Part shown: in pieces, positions 24,989 to 32,376 of the stretch
How positions within the stretch are numbered: the stretch's first letter is position 1
Layout of the letters: each line of letters begins with the position of its first letter
Assembly (NCBI GenBank): GCA_006226375.1
Contig: SBHC01000032.1
Coordinates: forward strand, 1-32,376
Origin: Deltaproteobacteria bacterium
GTDB taxonomy: Bacteria; Myxococcota_C; UBA6777
Length of the DNA stretch: 32,376 nucleotides
Reading direction: 5' to 3'
Translations under genes and position numbers: made by a program
The notes under the pieces: model-generated
What the model saw: the letters and a program-made list of their open reading frames with translations, nothing else
What the model was told of the DNA's origin: nothing
Database searches by the model: none

Positions 24989-25325
24989 GTTGACACTCCT
25001 TCCAATGAATCAGCAGTCAAGACACAGATACTGCATTTAGGTGTACGCCAAAACCCGCGTGCCCGTCAATCCAAACTGAAATCAAATGACAGCCGCCTGC
25101 AGAAAACAACCCTTCAAGCCTTGCGGGCAGGGGGTGCGTGCTTTATGGTGTTGAAGCGAGGAATCTTGGAGGAGAAAACACATCCTCCACCGTCTCTGGG
25201 TATCCCCCAAGAAGGCAAACCCTCGACATTGACAAAGAAACAAGGGCTTCAAAGGAAGCTCATTGGTTGACGCGAAACCCTTTTGCTCGAAGCCGAGTGG
25301 ACGGGTTTTTCCATTTGGAGCAAGA
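24989..25325. other. Divergent non-coding gap
   Basis: About 340 bases between cysK (minus) and the hypothetical gene (plus). A small GGAGGA/TCCTCC hairpin with a 9-base loop lies near 25171-25191. I saw no RNA gene and no clear promoter boxes. The coding frame of the next gene is open back to a TTG at 25263, but the ribosome site supports the later ATG. Confidence 0.5.
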
Positions 25326-25964
25326 ATGCAGCGACCTGGTCATCCCTCCCATTCACTCGACGCACGGCGAGGAAGCAACCTTCCCAAAGTGCACCGGAAG
25401 AGCCTGATTCGCTCCATCGATTACTGGACCTTGTGGCTCACCCAGGAATCCAAGAGTCATGCGATAAGGATCCGCCGAGTGGTGCGCTCCGATGATCTTC
25501 CATCGTCGTTGCTTGGTCACTTTGCCTGTGATTGCTCCGAACACGCTTTGACCATTGTTCATCACACCCAAGAGCCTCTGCCGAACGACGTGTTTGACCT
25601 GCTCGAAGCCAAACGGGATTGGCTCGAAGGCAACACCACATGGGAGCAGTTCCAGACCACGCTTCAAGCAGCGCAAGCAACCCTTGAAGATCTGGGACGA
25701 AGGTTGCCTCCTCTTGCGCGTCAAGCGATCCGGAGCCTGAGTCAATCCAGCCCACACGCTTCGGTCCAGGTGTTCACAGAAGCTTTTCATGCTCACTTAA
25801 GCCCATGGTGGCTTTGTGAACACCTTGTCCAATGTTTGGAAGAGTATCGAAGTCAGTACGTGCGCCTGTTGAGCTTGTTGGTCTACCGAAAGAACGTGCT
25901 GGACCCGTTGCTTCAACAGTGGCAAGAAAACTTGGAAGATGCGTTGTTTGATACAAGTTCGTGA
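25326..25964 (+). CDS. Hypothetical helical protein (212 aa)
   Basis: I do not recognise it. No signal peptide or membrane segment. The first 30 residues are basic and the rest looks all-helical, with amphipathic stretches such as VFDLLEAKRDWLEG, TTLQAAQATLEDLGRRL and SQYVRLLSLLVYRKNVL. It has few Gly, so a compact helical bundle is likely. I use the ATG at 25326, which has GGAG six bases upstream, rather than the TTG at 25263. It is a lone plus-strand gene between two minus-strand blocks, its stop 30 bases from the convergent stop of the Cys-rich MYXO-CTERM-like protein. Its codon use looks like that of its neighbours. Confidence 0.7.
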   Translation: MQRPGHPSHSLDARRGSNLPKVHRKSLIRSIDYWTLWLTQESKSHAIRIRRVVRSDDLPSSLLGHFACDCSEHALTIVHHTQEPLPNDVFDLLEAKRDWLEGNTTWEQFQTTLQAAQATLEDLGRRLPPLARQAIRSLSQSSPHASVQVFTEAFHAHLSPWWLCEHLVQCLEEYRSQYVRLLSLLVYRKNVLDPLLQQWQENLEDALFDTSS

Positions 25965-25994
25965 GGGAGGAGGACGAGGAAGAGAGAGGCGGAA

Positions 25995-27656
25995 TCAGTC
26001 GTTCTCCGTAGAGGGACGACGAACATTGAGAAGAACGAAGAAGAGCAACACCACAAAGAATGGAATCCACGAGGGCTCCGCGTTCACTTGGCAACAACCC
26101 AAAGCGTTGGGGTTGTCTTTCTCTGTGACTGGAGCAGCCGCTGGATAATGGCAGACTTGTTGGCCCTCAGCGCTCACACATCGAAGCCCCAGCGATTGGC
26201 AGTCACCATCTGACGAGCAAGCCTTGGTACAAATTTGGGCGCTCTGGGAGTTCACACAGAGCCCCGATTCGCACGCTTCTGCTTTGGTGCACGAGCGGCC
26301 CAAGGCCAACTTAATAATCTGGCACTGCCCTGATGTTTCATCACACTCTTCCCCGTCTTCACAGCCGGGCTGACACTTGGACTCAGGTCCAGGCTCTTTG
26401 ACAGCTTTCTCGGTTGTGCTGCCTTCACCGCCGTCCACGAGAGTGACTTCGCCGACAGGAGGCTCTCCAATGTCATCGCCTTCATTAGGGGGTTGGCAGG
26501 CACCGTCTCGGCAAAACTCAGGGAAGGTACAATCGGATCGCTTGGTACAACCCTTGACGCAGCGCAGCCCGACACATCGGTTCCCAACGCCACAGTCTCG
26601 GTCCCCCGAGCAGAAGCAAGCCGATGTGGTGCTCACTCGGGTGCAAACCGTCTTGTCCGCTTCGCAATCTTTCTTGGTTTTGCATTCGGGGACACAAACA
26701 CCATGGGAACCCGCAGCGGGACTCACACAAACAAAGCCGGTCCGGCAGGACACGGAGGTACCGCAGCGGGGCTTTGTCCCGCAAAGTCCATTGGTACAAG
26801 TCTCACCGTTCGGACATGGGGAGTTTTGGTCGCACCGACAAACCGTGACACCGCCGCCCACATTTTTGCAGGTTTCCCCAGCCAGACAAAGGTTTTGACT
26901 GGTCCGACAGGTCACATAACAACGTTTTCGTGTGGCTGTTCGGTCGTCGAACCCACAGCTCAGTCCGGTCTGGCATTGGTTGTTGTTGGTGCATACCTCT
27001 CCAATGCCCAACTTGTTCACACAGATACCATTGCGGCAGAGGTAGTCGGCTCCAGTTGCCCGGCAATGAGCGTCGTCTGTGCACTTGCACACGCTGAAGT
27101 TACCATCACCCACGCAAGGCATGTTGTTGTCACAAACGGGGCCGTTCACTCCCCCGAGGCAAAGGGGCAAGCATCGCTTCTCGTTGTTGACGGAAGCACA
27201 TTTCAGTTTGAGGTCACAGGCGTTTTCCACCTCGTCGCAGGTGTCGCCCACCTTACGAGTCCCGACGCATTGGCCGTTGATGCATTTGCACCCACCTTTG
27301 GCGCAAGCACCTTTGTTGCACTCCGCGTTGTTCAAACAGTAACAAACCCCAGGCAAGGCCAGTTGACTGGTACAGGGTTCGCCGTTGGGGCAACTGCTGC
27401 TATCGGGTGAGCCTGGGATGCATTCGAACGAACAGATGCCAGTGGGGGCCCCACCCAATCGTGCACACTGTAGGCCCGTGAGGCACAAGTTGCTGCCATC
27501 ACAGGCTTCCAGATATCCCCGGTTTCGGGCCTGCGCGTTGGCATCTCCAGCCTCAAGACCCAGTCCGAGTGTAACAAAAAACAGAAGTCCGATCCAACGA
27601 AGCCAGCGATGACCCGCGAGGCCGGAAAGTGAAACATGTCGGAATTGAATCAACAT
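25995..27656 (-). CDS. Exported Cys-rich protein with MYXO-CTERM-like tail (553 aa)
   Basis: Residues of about 1-42 are a signal peptide (RWLRWIGLLFFVTLGLGL, ending Ala-Asn-Ala-Gln-Ala). The mature part is a chain of irregular Cys motifs such as CTNNNQCQTGLSC, CPNGETCTNGLC and CTKRSDCTFPEFC, the Dickkopf/EGF-like pattern common in myxobacterial secreted proteins. A Glu/Gly-rich linker interrupts it near 400-440. The last 35 residues run Gly-Cys-Cys, Pro-Ser-Trp-Ile-Pro, a hydrophobic helix (FFVVLLFFVLLNV) and Arg-Arg. This is the layout of MYXO-CTERM sorting tails, where myxosortase cuts at the Cys region and the protein is moved to the surface. The ATG has GAGGAG about nine bases upstream. 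It lies 98 bases after the DUF434 gene, perhaps in one transcript. Confidence 0.88.
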   Translation of the reverse strand: MLIQFRHVSLSGLAGHRWLRWIGLLFFVTLGLGLEAGDANAQARNRGYLEACDGSNLCLTGLQCARLGGAPTGICSFECIPGSPDSSSCPNGEPCTSQLALPGVCYCLNNAECNKGACAKGGCKCINGQCVGTRKVGDTCDEVENACDLKLKCASVNNEKRCLPLCLGGVNGPVCDNNMPCVGDGNFSVCKCTDDAHCRATGADYLCRNGICVNKLGIGEVCTNNNQCQTGLSCGFDDRTATRKRCYVTCRTSQNLCLAGETCKNVGGGVTVCRCDQNSPCPNGETCTNGLCGTKPRCGTSVSCRTGFVCVSPAAGSHGVCVPECKTKKDCEADKTVCTRVSTTSACFCSGDRDCGVGNRCVGLRCVKGCTKRSDCTFPEFCRDGACQPPNEGDDIGEPPVGEVTLVDGGEGSTTEKAVKEPGPESKCQPGCEDGEECDETSGQCQIIKLALGRSCTKAEACESGLCVNSQSAQICTKACSSDGDCQSLGLRCVSAEGQQVCHYPAAAPVTEKDNPNALGCCQVNAEPSWIPFFVVLLFFVLLNVRRPSTEND

Positions 27657-27754
27657 ACAATGTGCTCCTCGGTTCTGGTTGAGCCGTTTCCCAGGAACCT
27701 CAAACAGGTTCGTTCAACAATCTTCCACAAGATGGACCGCAGGTGAATCAACAC

Positions 27755-28528
27755 CTACTCTTCCACAACATGGGCAAGGGGCTGCTGCATTTCCAGTAGC
27801 AGCCTGCGATGTTCTTCGTGGGGGAGTTCAACAAGCCACAGGTTCGGCAACCGGCTCTCTTTCTCTCCCTGTTCTATCATAGATCGGCCCAGGTTGGCCC
27901 ATTGTTGGCATTGATTGAGGATGATTTTGTCCCCAGTCACCACCACATCCTCGGATTGGGACAGCTCTCTGTCTACATGAGGAGTTACTGTAACCTCCCA
28001 ATTCCACTGGCGCTCTTCCGCGACACCTCGAAGCACACTCGCGAGCTTCCCGCTGTTGGAGACGGGTGAATCCAGCCACCAATGCACGCAAGCCGCGCCG
28101 TGCTCGTTGGCCCATTCGCCCACCCAGATTAAGACGTCTTGGGTTTGCTCGACCATCTTGTATGTGCCATGAATGCTGGAGAGGTCGCGATAGGTACCAT
28201 CTGCACATTGTAGCACCAACCCGCCTCCCAACGCCGCCTCCAAGAGAATGATGAGGTTGAATCCGTCGATGGCAAGAGTGCAGCCTTCCACGGAGGTCAC
28301 TCGCTTGGCCTCACGAGCCAAGATCTTGGAAGGGGCCGCAGCGCTTCGCATCAACGCCGTTCGCTGCCTCTTGTGAAGTTGAAAATGATCACCCACCAAC
28401 TTAAGAGACGCAGACTCCGCATACCTTCGTTCTAGCAGCACACCGAGATCGACAACGGCTGCAGACAACTTGGGCAAGAAAGACGGGGCGAAAAGTTTGT
28501 TGTCACGGGGTCCAGGGCCACGACTCAT
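27755..28528 (-). CDS. DUF434-family protein (257 aa)
   Basis: Matches the DUF434 (COG2454) pattern: LGVLLERRYAESASLKLVGD near residues 28-47, HKRQRTALMRSA at 52-63, the IDGFNLII strand with its conserved Asp near 88, a DGTYRDLSSIHG segment, and LDSPVSNSGKLASVL in the middle, with VVVTGDKIIL near the end. Members occur widely in archaea and scattered bacteria and look like PIN/NYN-type nuclease folds (conserved Asp residues at strand ends), but their activity is not established. There is no signal peptide. The ATG at 28528 has AGGA seven bases upstream. It lies between the zinc-ribbon gene and the exported Cys-rich gene. Confidence 0.85.
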   Translation of the reverse strand: MSRGPGPRDNKLFAPSFLPKLSAAVVDLGVLLERRYAESASLKLVGDHFQLHKRQRTALMRSAAAPSKILAREAKRVTSVEGCTLAIDGFNLIILLEAALGGGLVLQCADGTYRDLSSIHGTYKMVEQTQDVLIWVGEWANEHGAACVHWWLDSPVSNSGKLASVLRGVAEERQWNWEVTVTPHVDRELSQSEDVVVTGDKIILNQCQQWANLGRSMIEQGEKESRLPNLWLVELPHEEHRRLLLEMQQPLAHVVEE

Positions 28529-28654
28529 CTCAAAATCCTATAACGAGTGGGGAGGAGAGGAGAACATTCCTATGAGAAGAACATGACGTTGGAGAGCAAA
28601 TGCAAGAAGACGAAGGAACATCACACGAGAAGAAACGTTACCATCCGAAACCGT

Positions 28655-29149
28655 TCACTTGTTTTTGGGATGCCACATTTGGGTCATGTTGGTGGAGCCT
28701 GCGCCAGCTCCGGGGACCGGTTTGATCTGGGAGGTGGCCGAGGTTCCCATCATCGTATCTCCCGTTGAGGGTTGCTCACTGCCCACTTGTGCCGCCACCC
28801 GAAAGGGTGTGGTTTTCAGCTTCATCCGGTATTGGCTCAAGCAATGAAAGCAGGTCCATTTGTTGGACTCGTCCACCTGGCTCCAGGCAAAACAGCTCAG
28901 GTGGTGACAACGCTTGCAAAAGAAGTACAACTCCGCTTCGCAGTAAGGACAGTTGTCAAACCCTTCCATGTCCACATCGAACACTTTGATATGGCTGGAG
29001 TACTCTTCGGCGGGTTCAGGAAAGTCGATCTCCAACCGGCTGAATTTCAGCAATCCCGAAGGCAGGGTATCAAACACCCAAAGTAGCTCAGGGTGCTCAT
29101 GGTGTCCGGCGCACACACCTGGGACAAAAACTAGGGTGGGTTCAGGCAT
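28655..29149 (-). CDS. Small zinc-ribbon-like protein (164 aa)
   Basis: The centre carries [20 protein letters not shown] followed by a CFHC pair 15 residues later. That gives three to four Cys pairs that could hold one or two zinc ions, resembling the TerY-C/rubredoxin-like metal-binding class. The first 60 residues seem to be a small beta domain ([24 protein letters not shown]), and the last 50 are Thr/Ser/Gly-rich and probably flexible. There is no signal peptide. The frame is open to 29236, but the ATG at 29149 has AGAGGA about eight bases upstream and avoids the divergent secA promoter at 29246-29273. Partner and function are unknown. It is divergent from secA. Confidence 0.75.
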   Translation of the reverse strand: MPEPTLVFVPGVCAGHHEHPELLWVFDTLPSGLLKFSRLEIDFPEPAEEYSSHIKVFDVDMEGFDNCPYCEAELYFFCKRCHHLSCFAWSQVDESNKWTCFHCLSQYRMKLKTTPFRVAAQVGSEQPSTGDTMMGTSATSQIKPVPGAGAGSTNMTQMWHPKNK

Positions 29150-29245
29150 CGGCAAATTCCTCTTTTGCGGTGCAATGGCTTTCTTTATCATACCGAGATT
29201 CCCCGAACCTGCAAGGGGTTTGGGTGACCGAATCAAGAAGGAGAC

Positions 29246-29273
29246 TTGCTATCCTGACAAAGAGAGTTATGAT
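29246..29273 (+). promoter_or_regulatory. Predicted secA promoter
   Basis: TTGCTA (29246-29251) and TATGAT (29268-29273) are spaced by 16 bases. Transcription would start at about 29280, leaving a leader of about 90 bases before the secA ATG. Confidence 0.45.
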
Positions 29274-29372
29274 TCTACCGTCCTTTCAACCGCACGCTGT
29301 GATCCCCAAGCGGTTCGTTCTCGGGCAACGGGTCCGATTTACTTGTATTTTATAACGAAGGAACGTTCTCTC

Positions 29373-32192
29373 ATGAGCCTTTTAACCAACGTCGCTAAAA
29401 AACTCTTCGGCACCAAGTCTGCCCGTGAAGTGAAGCGTATGGGGCCCCTCCTCGCCCGAATTGATGCTTTAGAGCCCCAAATGCAAGCCCTTGAGGATGA
29501 TGCATTTCCTGGCAAGATTGGTGAATACAAAGAGCGGCTGGCAAAAGGAGAGAGCCTCGACGACTTGCTCCCGGAAACCTTCGCTCTGGTCCGGGAAGCC
29601 TCGGTACGAACCACAGGCATGCGCCATTACCCCGTACAGATGGTAGGTGGCATCGTCCTCCACCAAGGAAAGATTGGAGAGATGAAGACCGGGGAAGGAA
29701 AAACCCTGGTGGCCACCCTCCCTTGCGTGTTGAATGCCTTGGAAGGCAAAGGCGTCCACCTCGTCACAGTGAACGACTACCTCGCCAAACGTGACGCCGA
29801 GTGGATGGGCAAGATCTACAACTTCTTGGGCCTCTCGGTTGGGGTCATCACCCACGACCTCGTCAAGTCCAAGCGTCAGATCAACTACCGCTGCGACATC
29901 ACCTACGGAACCAACAACGAATTTGGGTTCGACTACCTCCGCGACAACATGGAGTACGACCCTGACCGCTTGGTCCAACGACCTCTTAACTACTGCATCA
30001 TCGATGAGGTTGACTCGATTCTTGTGGATGAAGCTCGAACCCCGCTGATCATCAGCGGCCCCAAGGAAGACTCCACGGAGATGTATCGCAAGGTTGATGC
30101 GATCATGCCGAAGCTGTCGAAAGGTCGTCACTACACCGTGGACGAGAAGGCGCGCACCGCCCTCCTTTCTGACGAAGGGGTCGAGCGGGTTCAAGACCTC
30201 CTCAACACGCCCAACCTCTTTGATCCCAAGAATGTTCTACTTCTCCACCACGTGCAACAAGCGTTGTTGGCTCACTCGGTGTACAAGAAGGACGTCCATT
30301 ATCTTATTCAGGGCGGTCAAGTCCTGATCATCGACGAATTTACCGGTCGCGCCCTCCCCGGCCGCCGCTGGTCAGACGGTCTGCACCAGGCCGTGGAAGC
30401 CAAGGAAAAAGTCCGCATCGAAAACGAGAGCGAGACGCTCGCCTCGATCTCCTTCCAGAACTACTTCCGACTCTACAACAAGATGTCGGGTATGACCGGT
30501 ACGGCCGAGACGGAAGCCGCGGAATTCCACAAGACCTACAAACTGGACGTGGTCGTCATCCCCACCAACAAACCCATCGCCCGTATCGACAACGAAGACG
30601 TGGTCTATCGTACCGAGCGGGAGAAGTTTGAAGCGATCATCGAAGACGTCAAAGACCGCCACGAGAATGGCCAGCCCGTTCTTGTCGGTACCATCTCGAT
30701 TGAGAAGTCAGAGATCCTTCACAAGATGCTGTCACGTGCAGAGATTCCTCACAACGTCCTCAACGCCAAGCACCACGAACGGGAAGCTGAGATTGTTGCC
30801 CAGGCCGGCCGCAAAGGGGCCGTCACGATTGCAACCAACATGGCGGGTCGTGGTACTGACATTATCCTGGGTGGTAACCCCGAGCCGTTTGTTTCGGATA
30901 TCATCGAGCAGCGAGGCGGCAACCCCAAATCGTTGGAAGCCTCCATGTTCATCCGCGAGGTCCTTCGAGGAGACGCCAACAAAGCCAAAAAGATCGGCAA
31001 AAAGCTCGGCGACTTCAAAGACGATGACTTCAAGAAGATGGCCAAGAAGCGGGCCGAGTGGGAAAAAGAAAACGCCGCAGTCCTTGAGGCCGGTGGCTTC
31101 TATATTATGGGTACCGAACGCCACGACTCACGACGAATCGACAACCAGCTCCGGGGTCGCTCCGGTCGTCAGGGTGACCCAGGTGAGAGCCGCTTCTACC
31201 TGTCCCTCGAAGACGACTTGATGCGTCGCTTTGGCTCCGAACGTCTCGGTGTCTTCATGGAGCGAATGGGGATGGAGTACGGTGAAACCATCGAACACTC
31301 CTTCGTCACCAGCGCCATCGAAAGCGCCCAGAAGAAAGTGGAAGCTCATAACTTCGAAATCCGCAAGAACATGCTGGAATACGATGATGTTATGAACATC
31401 CAACGGAAAACCATCTACTCGCTTCGCCACGAGATCCTGGACAACTCCATGGACTTGCGGGTGAAGTTCGAAGAGATGATGGAAGACGTCATCGAGCTGC
31501 TGATCGACCAACACTGTCCCCCACGTACCCCCGTGGAAGAATGGGACCTTGACGCGCTGGAAGACGCAGCGCGCGCAGTCTTCAACATCGACATTGAGAT
31601 CGACGAAGACGCGTTGATGAACGCTCACGACCCCGGCGACTCAGCCTTTGAGCAGATCTTTGACGCTGCCGAACAAAACTACAACAAACGCGAAGAACAA
31701 GTTGGCGCCAACGACATGCGCAAGCTTGAGTCTGAAGTGTACCTCTACGAGATTGACGAGCACTGGAAAGCCCACCTCACAGCCATTGACCACCTTCGTG
31801 AAGGCATCGGGCTCCAAGGGTATCGCCAGATCGACCCGAAGCTTGTGTACAAAAAAGAAGCGTTCCAGATGTTTGAAGCGCTTCTCGTCAAGATCAAGAC
31901 TGCCGCACTCACGTTGTTGTTCAACATGGACGTCGGCGACCAAGAAGATTACGACGACATCTTTGATCGCCGCAACAACGAGCAGGAAATGCACCTGCAC
32001 CATGGCTCCGTGGACGAAGATGACTATGAGTCCCAAGAGCCCGCAGTTCCTGTCACAGTCCGACGAGAGAAGCCCAAGCTGGGTCGAAACCAACCTTGCT
32101 GGTGTGGTTCTGGCAAAAAGTACAAGAAATGCCACCTCCAACAAGACTTGGATGAGATGAAGCAGGGCGAAGGAAACCAACTCCGCGGGTAA
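29373..32192 (+). CDS. secA: Preprotein translocase ATPase SecA (939 aa)
   Basis: SecA drives unfolded preproteins through SecYEG. Visible parts: Walker A MKTGEGKT at 104-111, [26 protein letters not shown], the [17 protein letters not shown] box, [20 protein letters not shown], the MTGTAETE block, the [14 protein letters not shown] motif, [20 protein letters not shown], the helical scaffold and wing, and a C-terminal zinc (SEC-C) motif [13 protein letters not shown]. After GGNP there is an acidic-basic insertion about 30 residues longer than in E. coli SecA, seen in various phyla, which makes the protein longer than the usual 901. The open frame extends upstream to 28953 but crosses the zinc-ribbon gene; the ATG at 29373 has AAGGAA about ten bases upstream and starts with the standard [13 protein letters not shown]. 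It is probably single-gene. Confidence 0.97.
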   Translation: MSLLTNVAKKLFGTKSAREVKRMGPLLARIDALEPQMQALEDDAFPGKIGEYKERLAKGESLDDLLPETFALVREASVRTTGMRHYPVQMVGGIVLHQGKIGEMKTGEGKTLVATLPCVLNALEGKGVHLVTVNDYLAKRDAEWMGKIYNFLGLSVGVITHDLVKSKRQINYRCDITYGTNNEFGFDYLRDNMEYDPDRLVQRPLNYCIIDEVDSILVDEARTPLIISGPKEDSTEMYRKVDAIMPKLSKGRHYTVDEKARTALLSDEGVERVQDLLNTPNLFDPKNVLLLHHVQQALLAHSVYKKDVHYLIQGGQVLIIDEFTGRALPGRRWSDGLHQAVEAKEKVRIENESETLASISFQNYFRLYNKMSGMTGTAETEAAEFHKTYKLDVVVIPTNKPIARIDNEDVVYRTEREKFEAIIEDVKDRHENGQPVLVGTISIEKSEILHKMLSRAEIPHNVLNAKHHEREAEIVAQAGRKGAVTIATNMAGRGTDIILGGNPEPFVSDIIEQRGGNPKSLEASMFIREVLRGDANKAKKIGKKLGDFKDDDFKKMAKKRAEWEKENAAVLEAGGFYIMGTERHDSRRIDNQLRGRSGRQGDPGESRFYLSLEDDLMRRFGSERLGVFMERMGMEYGETIEHSFVTSAIESAQKKVEAHNFEIRKNMLEYDDVMNIQRKTIYSLRHEILDNSMDLRVKFEEMMEDVIELLIDQHCPPRTPVEEWDLDALEDAARAVFNIDIEIDEDALMNAHDPGDSAFEQIFDAAEQNYNKREEQVGANDMRKLESEVYLYEIDEHWKAHLTAIDHLREGIGLQGYRQIDPKLVYKKEAFQMFEALLVKIKTAALTLLFNMDVGDQEDYDDIFDRRNNEQEMHLHHGSVDEDDYESQEPAVPVTVRREKPKLGRNQPCWCGSGKKYKKCHLQQDLDEMKQGEGNQLRG

Positions 32193-32376
32193 CCTGCCAA
32201 CGGGTGTATGCCTGTGGGTAACAAGTTTACCATGAGGGAAATCATGCCTTTTTCGGACCTCCCCCGCACATTCTGGCACATTCTGATGGTAAGCTGTTGG
32301 ACAAGGTTGTAGGACAGCTTCTTCAGACCCCACCCGGTTTCGGTTTCACCTCAACCACCCTCCCCGCACCCGCTTC
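32193..32376. other. Region after secA, no gene seen
   Basis: The last 184 bases hold no recognisable gene. There is a 7-base direct repeat GGGTAAC near 32188 and 32215, and a tandem 10-mer gcacattctg near 32265-32285. No convincing terminator was found. Confidence 0.45.

Noticed and set aside
24020-25270. 416-codon plus-strand frame opposite cysK
   Set aside because: It is the shadow of a clearly recognisable cysteine synthase.
26493-27410. 305-codon plus-strand frame opposite the MYXO-CTERM-like protein
   Set aside because: Composition is that of a shadow of a Cys-rich gene; no ribosome site.
28953-29372. Extended N-terminus of SecA
   Set aside because: The extra 140 codons run across the zinc-ribbon gene and the predicted promoter; SecA homology begins at the ATG at 29373.

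Overview
The window looks like chromosomal DNA of a Gram-negative bacterium with moderately high GC. It is most likely from the Myxococcota/Bradymonadota side of the former Deltaproteobacteria. Evidence: an OmpA-family outer-membrane protein with thrombospondin type-3 calcium repeats, three large exported cysteine-rich proteins of different architecture, one of which ends in a MYXO-CTERM-like tail (Gly-Cys-Cys, hydrophobic helix, Arg-Arg), and a signal-peptide protein with two C2 domains. The phylum is inferred, as there is no rRNA in the window. I found no tRNA, rRNA, CRISPR array, insertion sequence or phage gene.

Layout. 1-2615 (minus): the first 871 codons of a Tyr/Cys/Asn/Gly/Ser-rich exported repeat protein that runs off the left edge. 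2883-3434 (minus): Smr-domain protein. 3957-5885 (minus): OmpA/TSP3 protein, followed by a 520-base gap with two strong adjacent stem-loops. 6366-15740 (plus): a compact run of eight genes (glycosyltransferase, two large unrecognised proteins, MoxR-type AAA+ ATPase, vWA-like partner, small acidic protein, RlaP-type nucleotidyltransferase, molybdopterin-domain/pentapeptide-repeat fusion). 15747-17599 (minus): double-C2 protein and HEAT-repeat protein. 18176-21048 (plus): two overlapping genes that read as divergent homologues of the archaeal tRNA-dependent amidotransferase subunits GatE and GatD. 21095-23605 (minus): ephrin-receptor-like Cys repeat protein. 23981-24988 (minus): cysteine synthase. 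25326-25964 (plus): hypothetical protein. 25995-29149 (minus): Cys-rich MYXO-CTERM-like protein, DUF434 protein and a zinc-ribbon protein. 29373-32192 (plus): secA.

Two things stand out. First, the GatE/GatD-like pair keeps the full domain order and many framework residues of archaeal GatDE, a complex regarded as archaeal-specific. However, it has lost the Glu/His metal ligands of the GatE kinase site and the Thr/Asp asparaginase motifs of GatD, which suggests a repurposed pseudo-enzyme complex in a bacterium. Second, the eight-gene plus-strand run has the MoxR ATPase plus vWA core of the predicted MoxR-vWA ternary (conflict or chaperone-like) systems. Here it is joined to an RNA-repair-type nucleotidyltransferase and an unusual cytoplasmic molybdopterin-fold/pentapeptide fusion.

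The cell evidently invests in disulfide-rich surface or secreted proteins. The cysteine synthase gene and secA lie nearby, but a functional link with them is only a guess.
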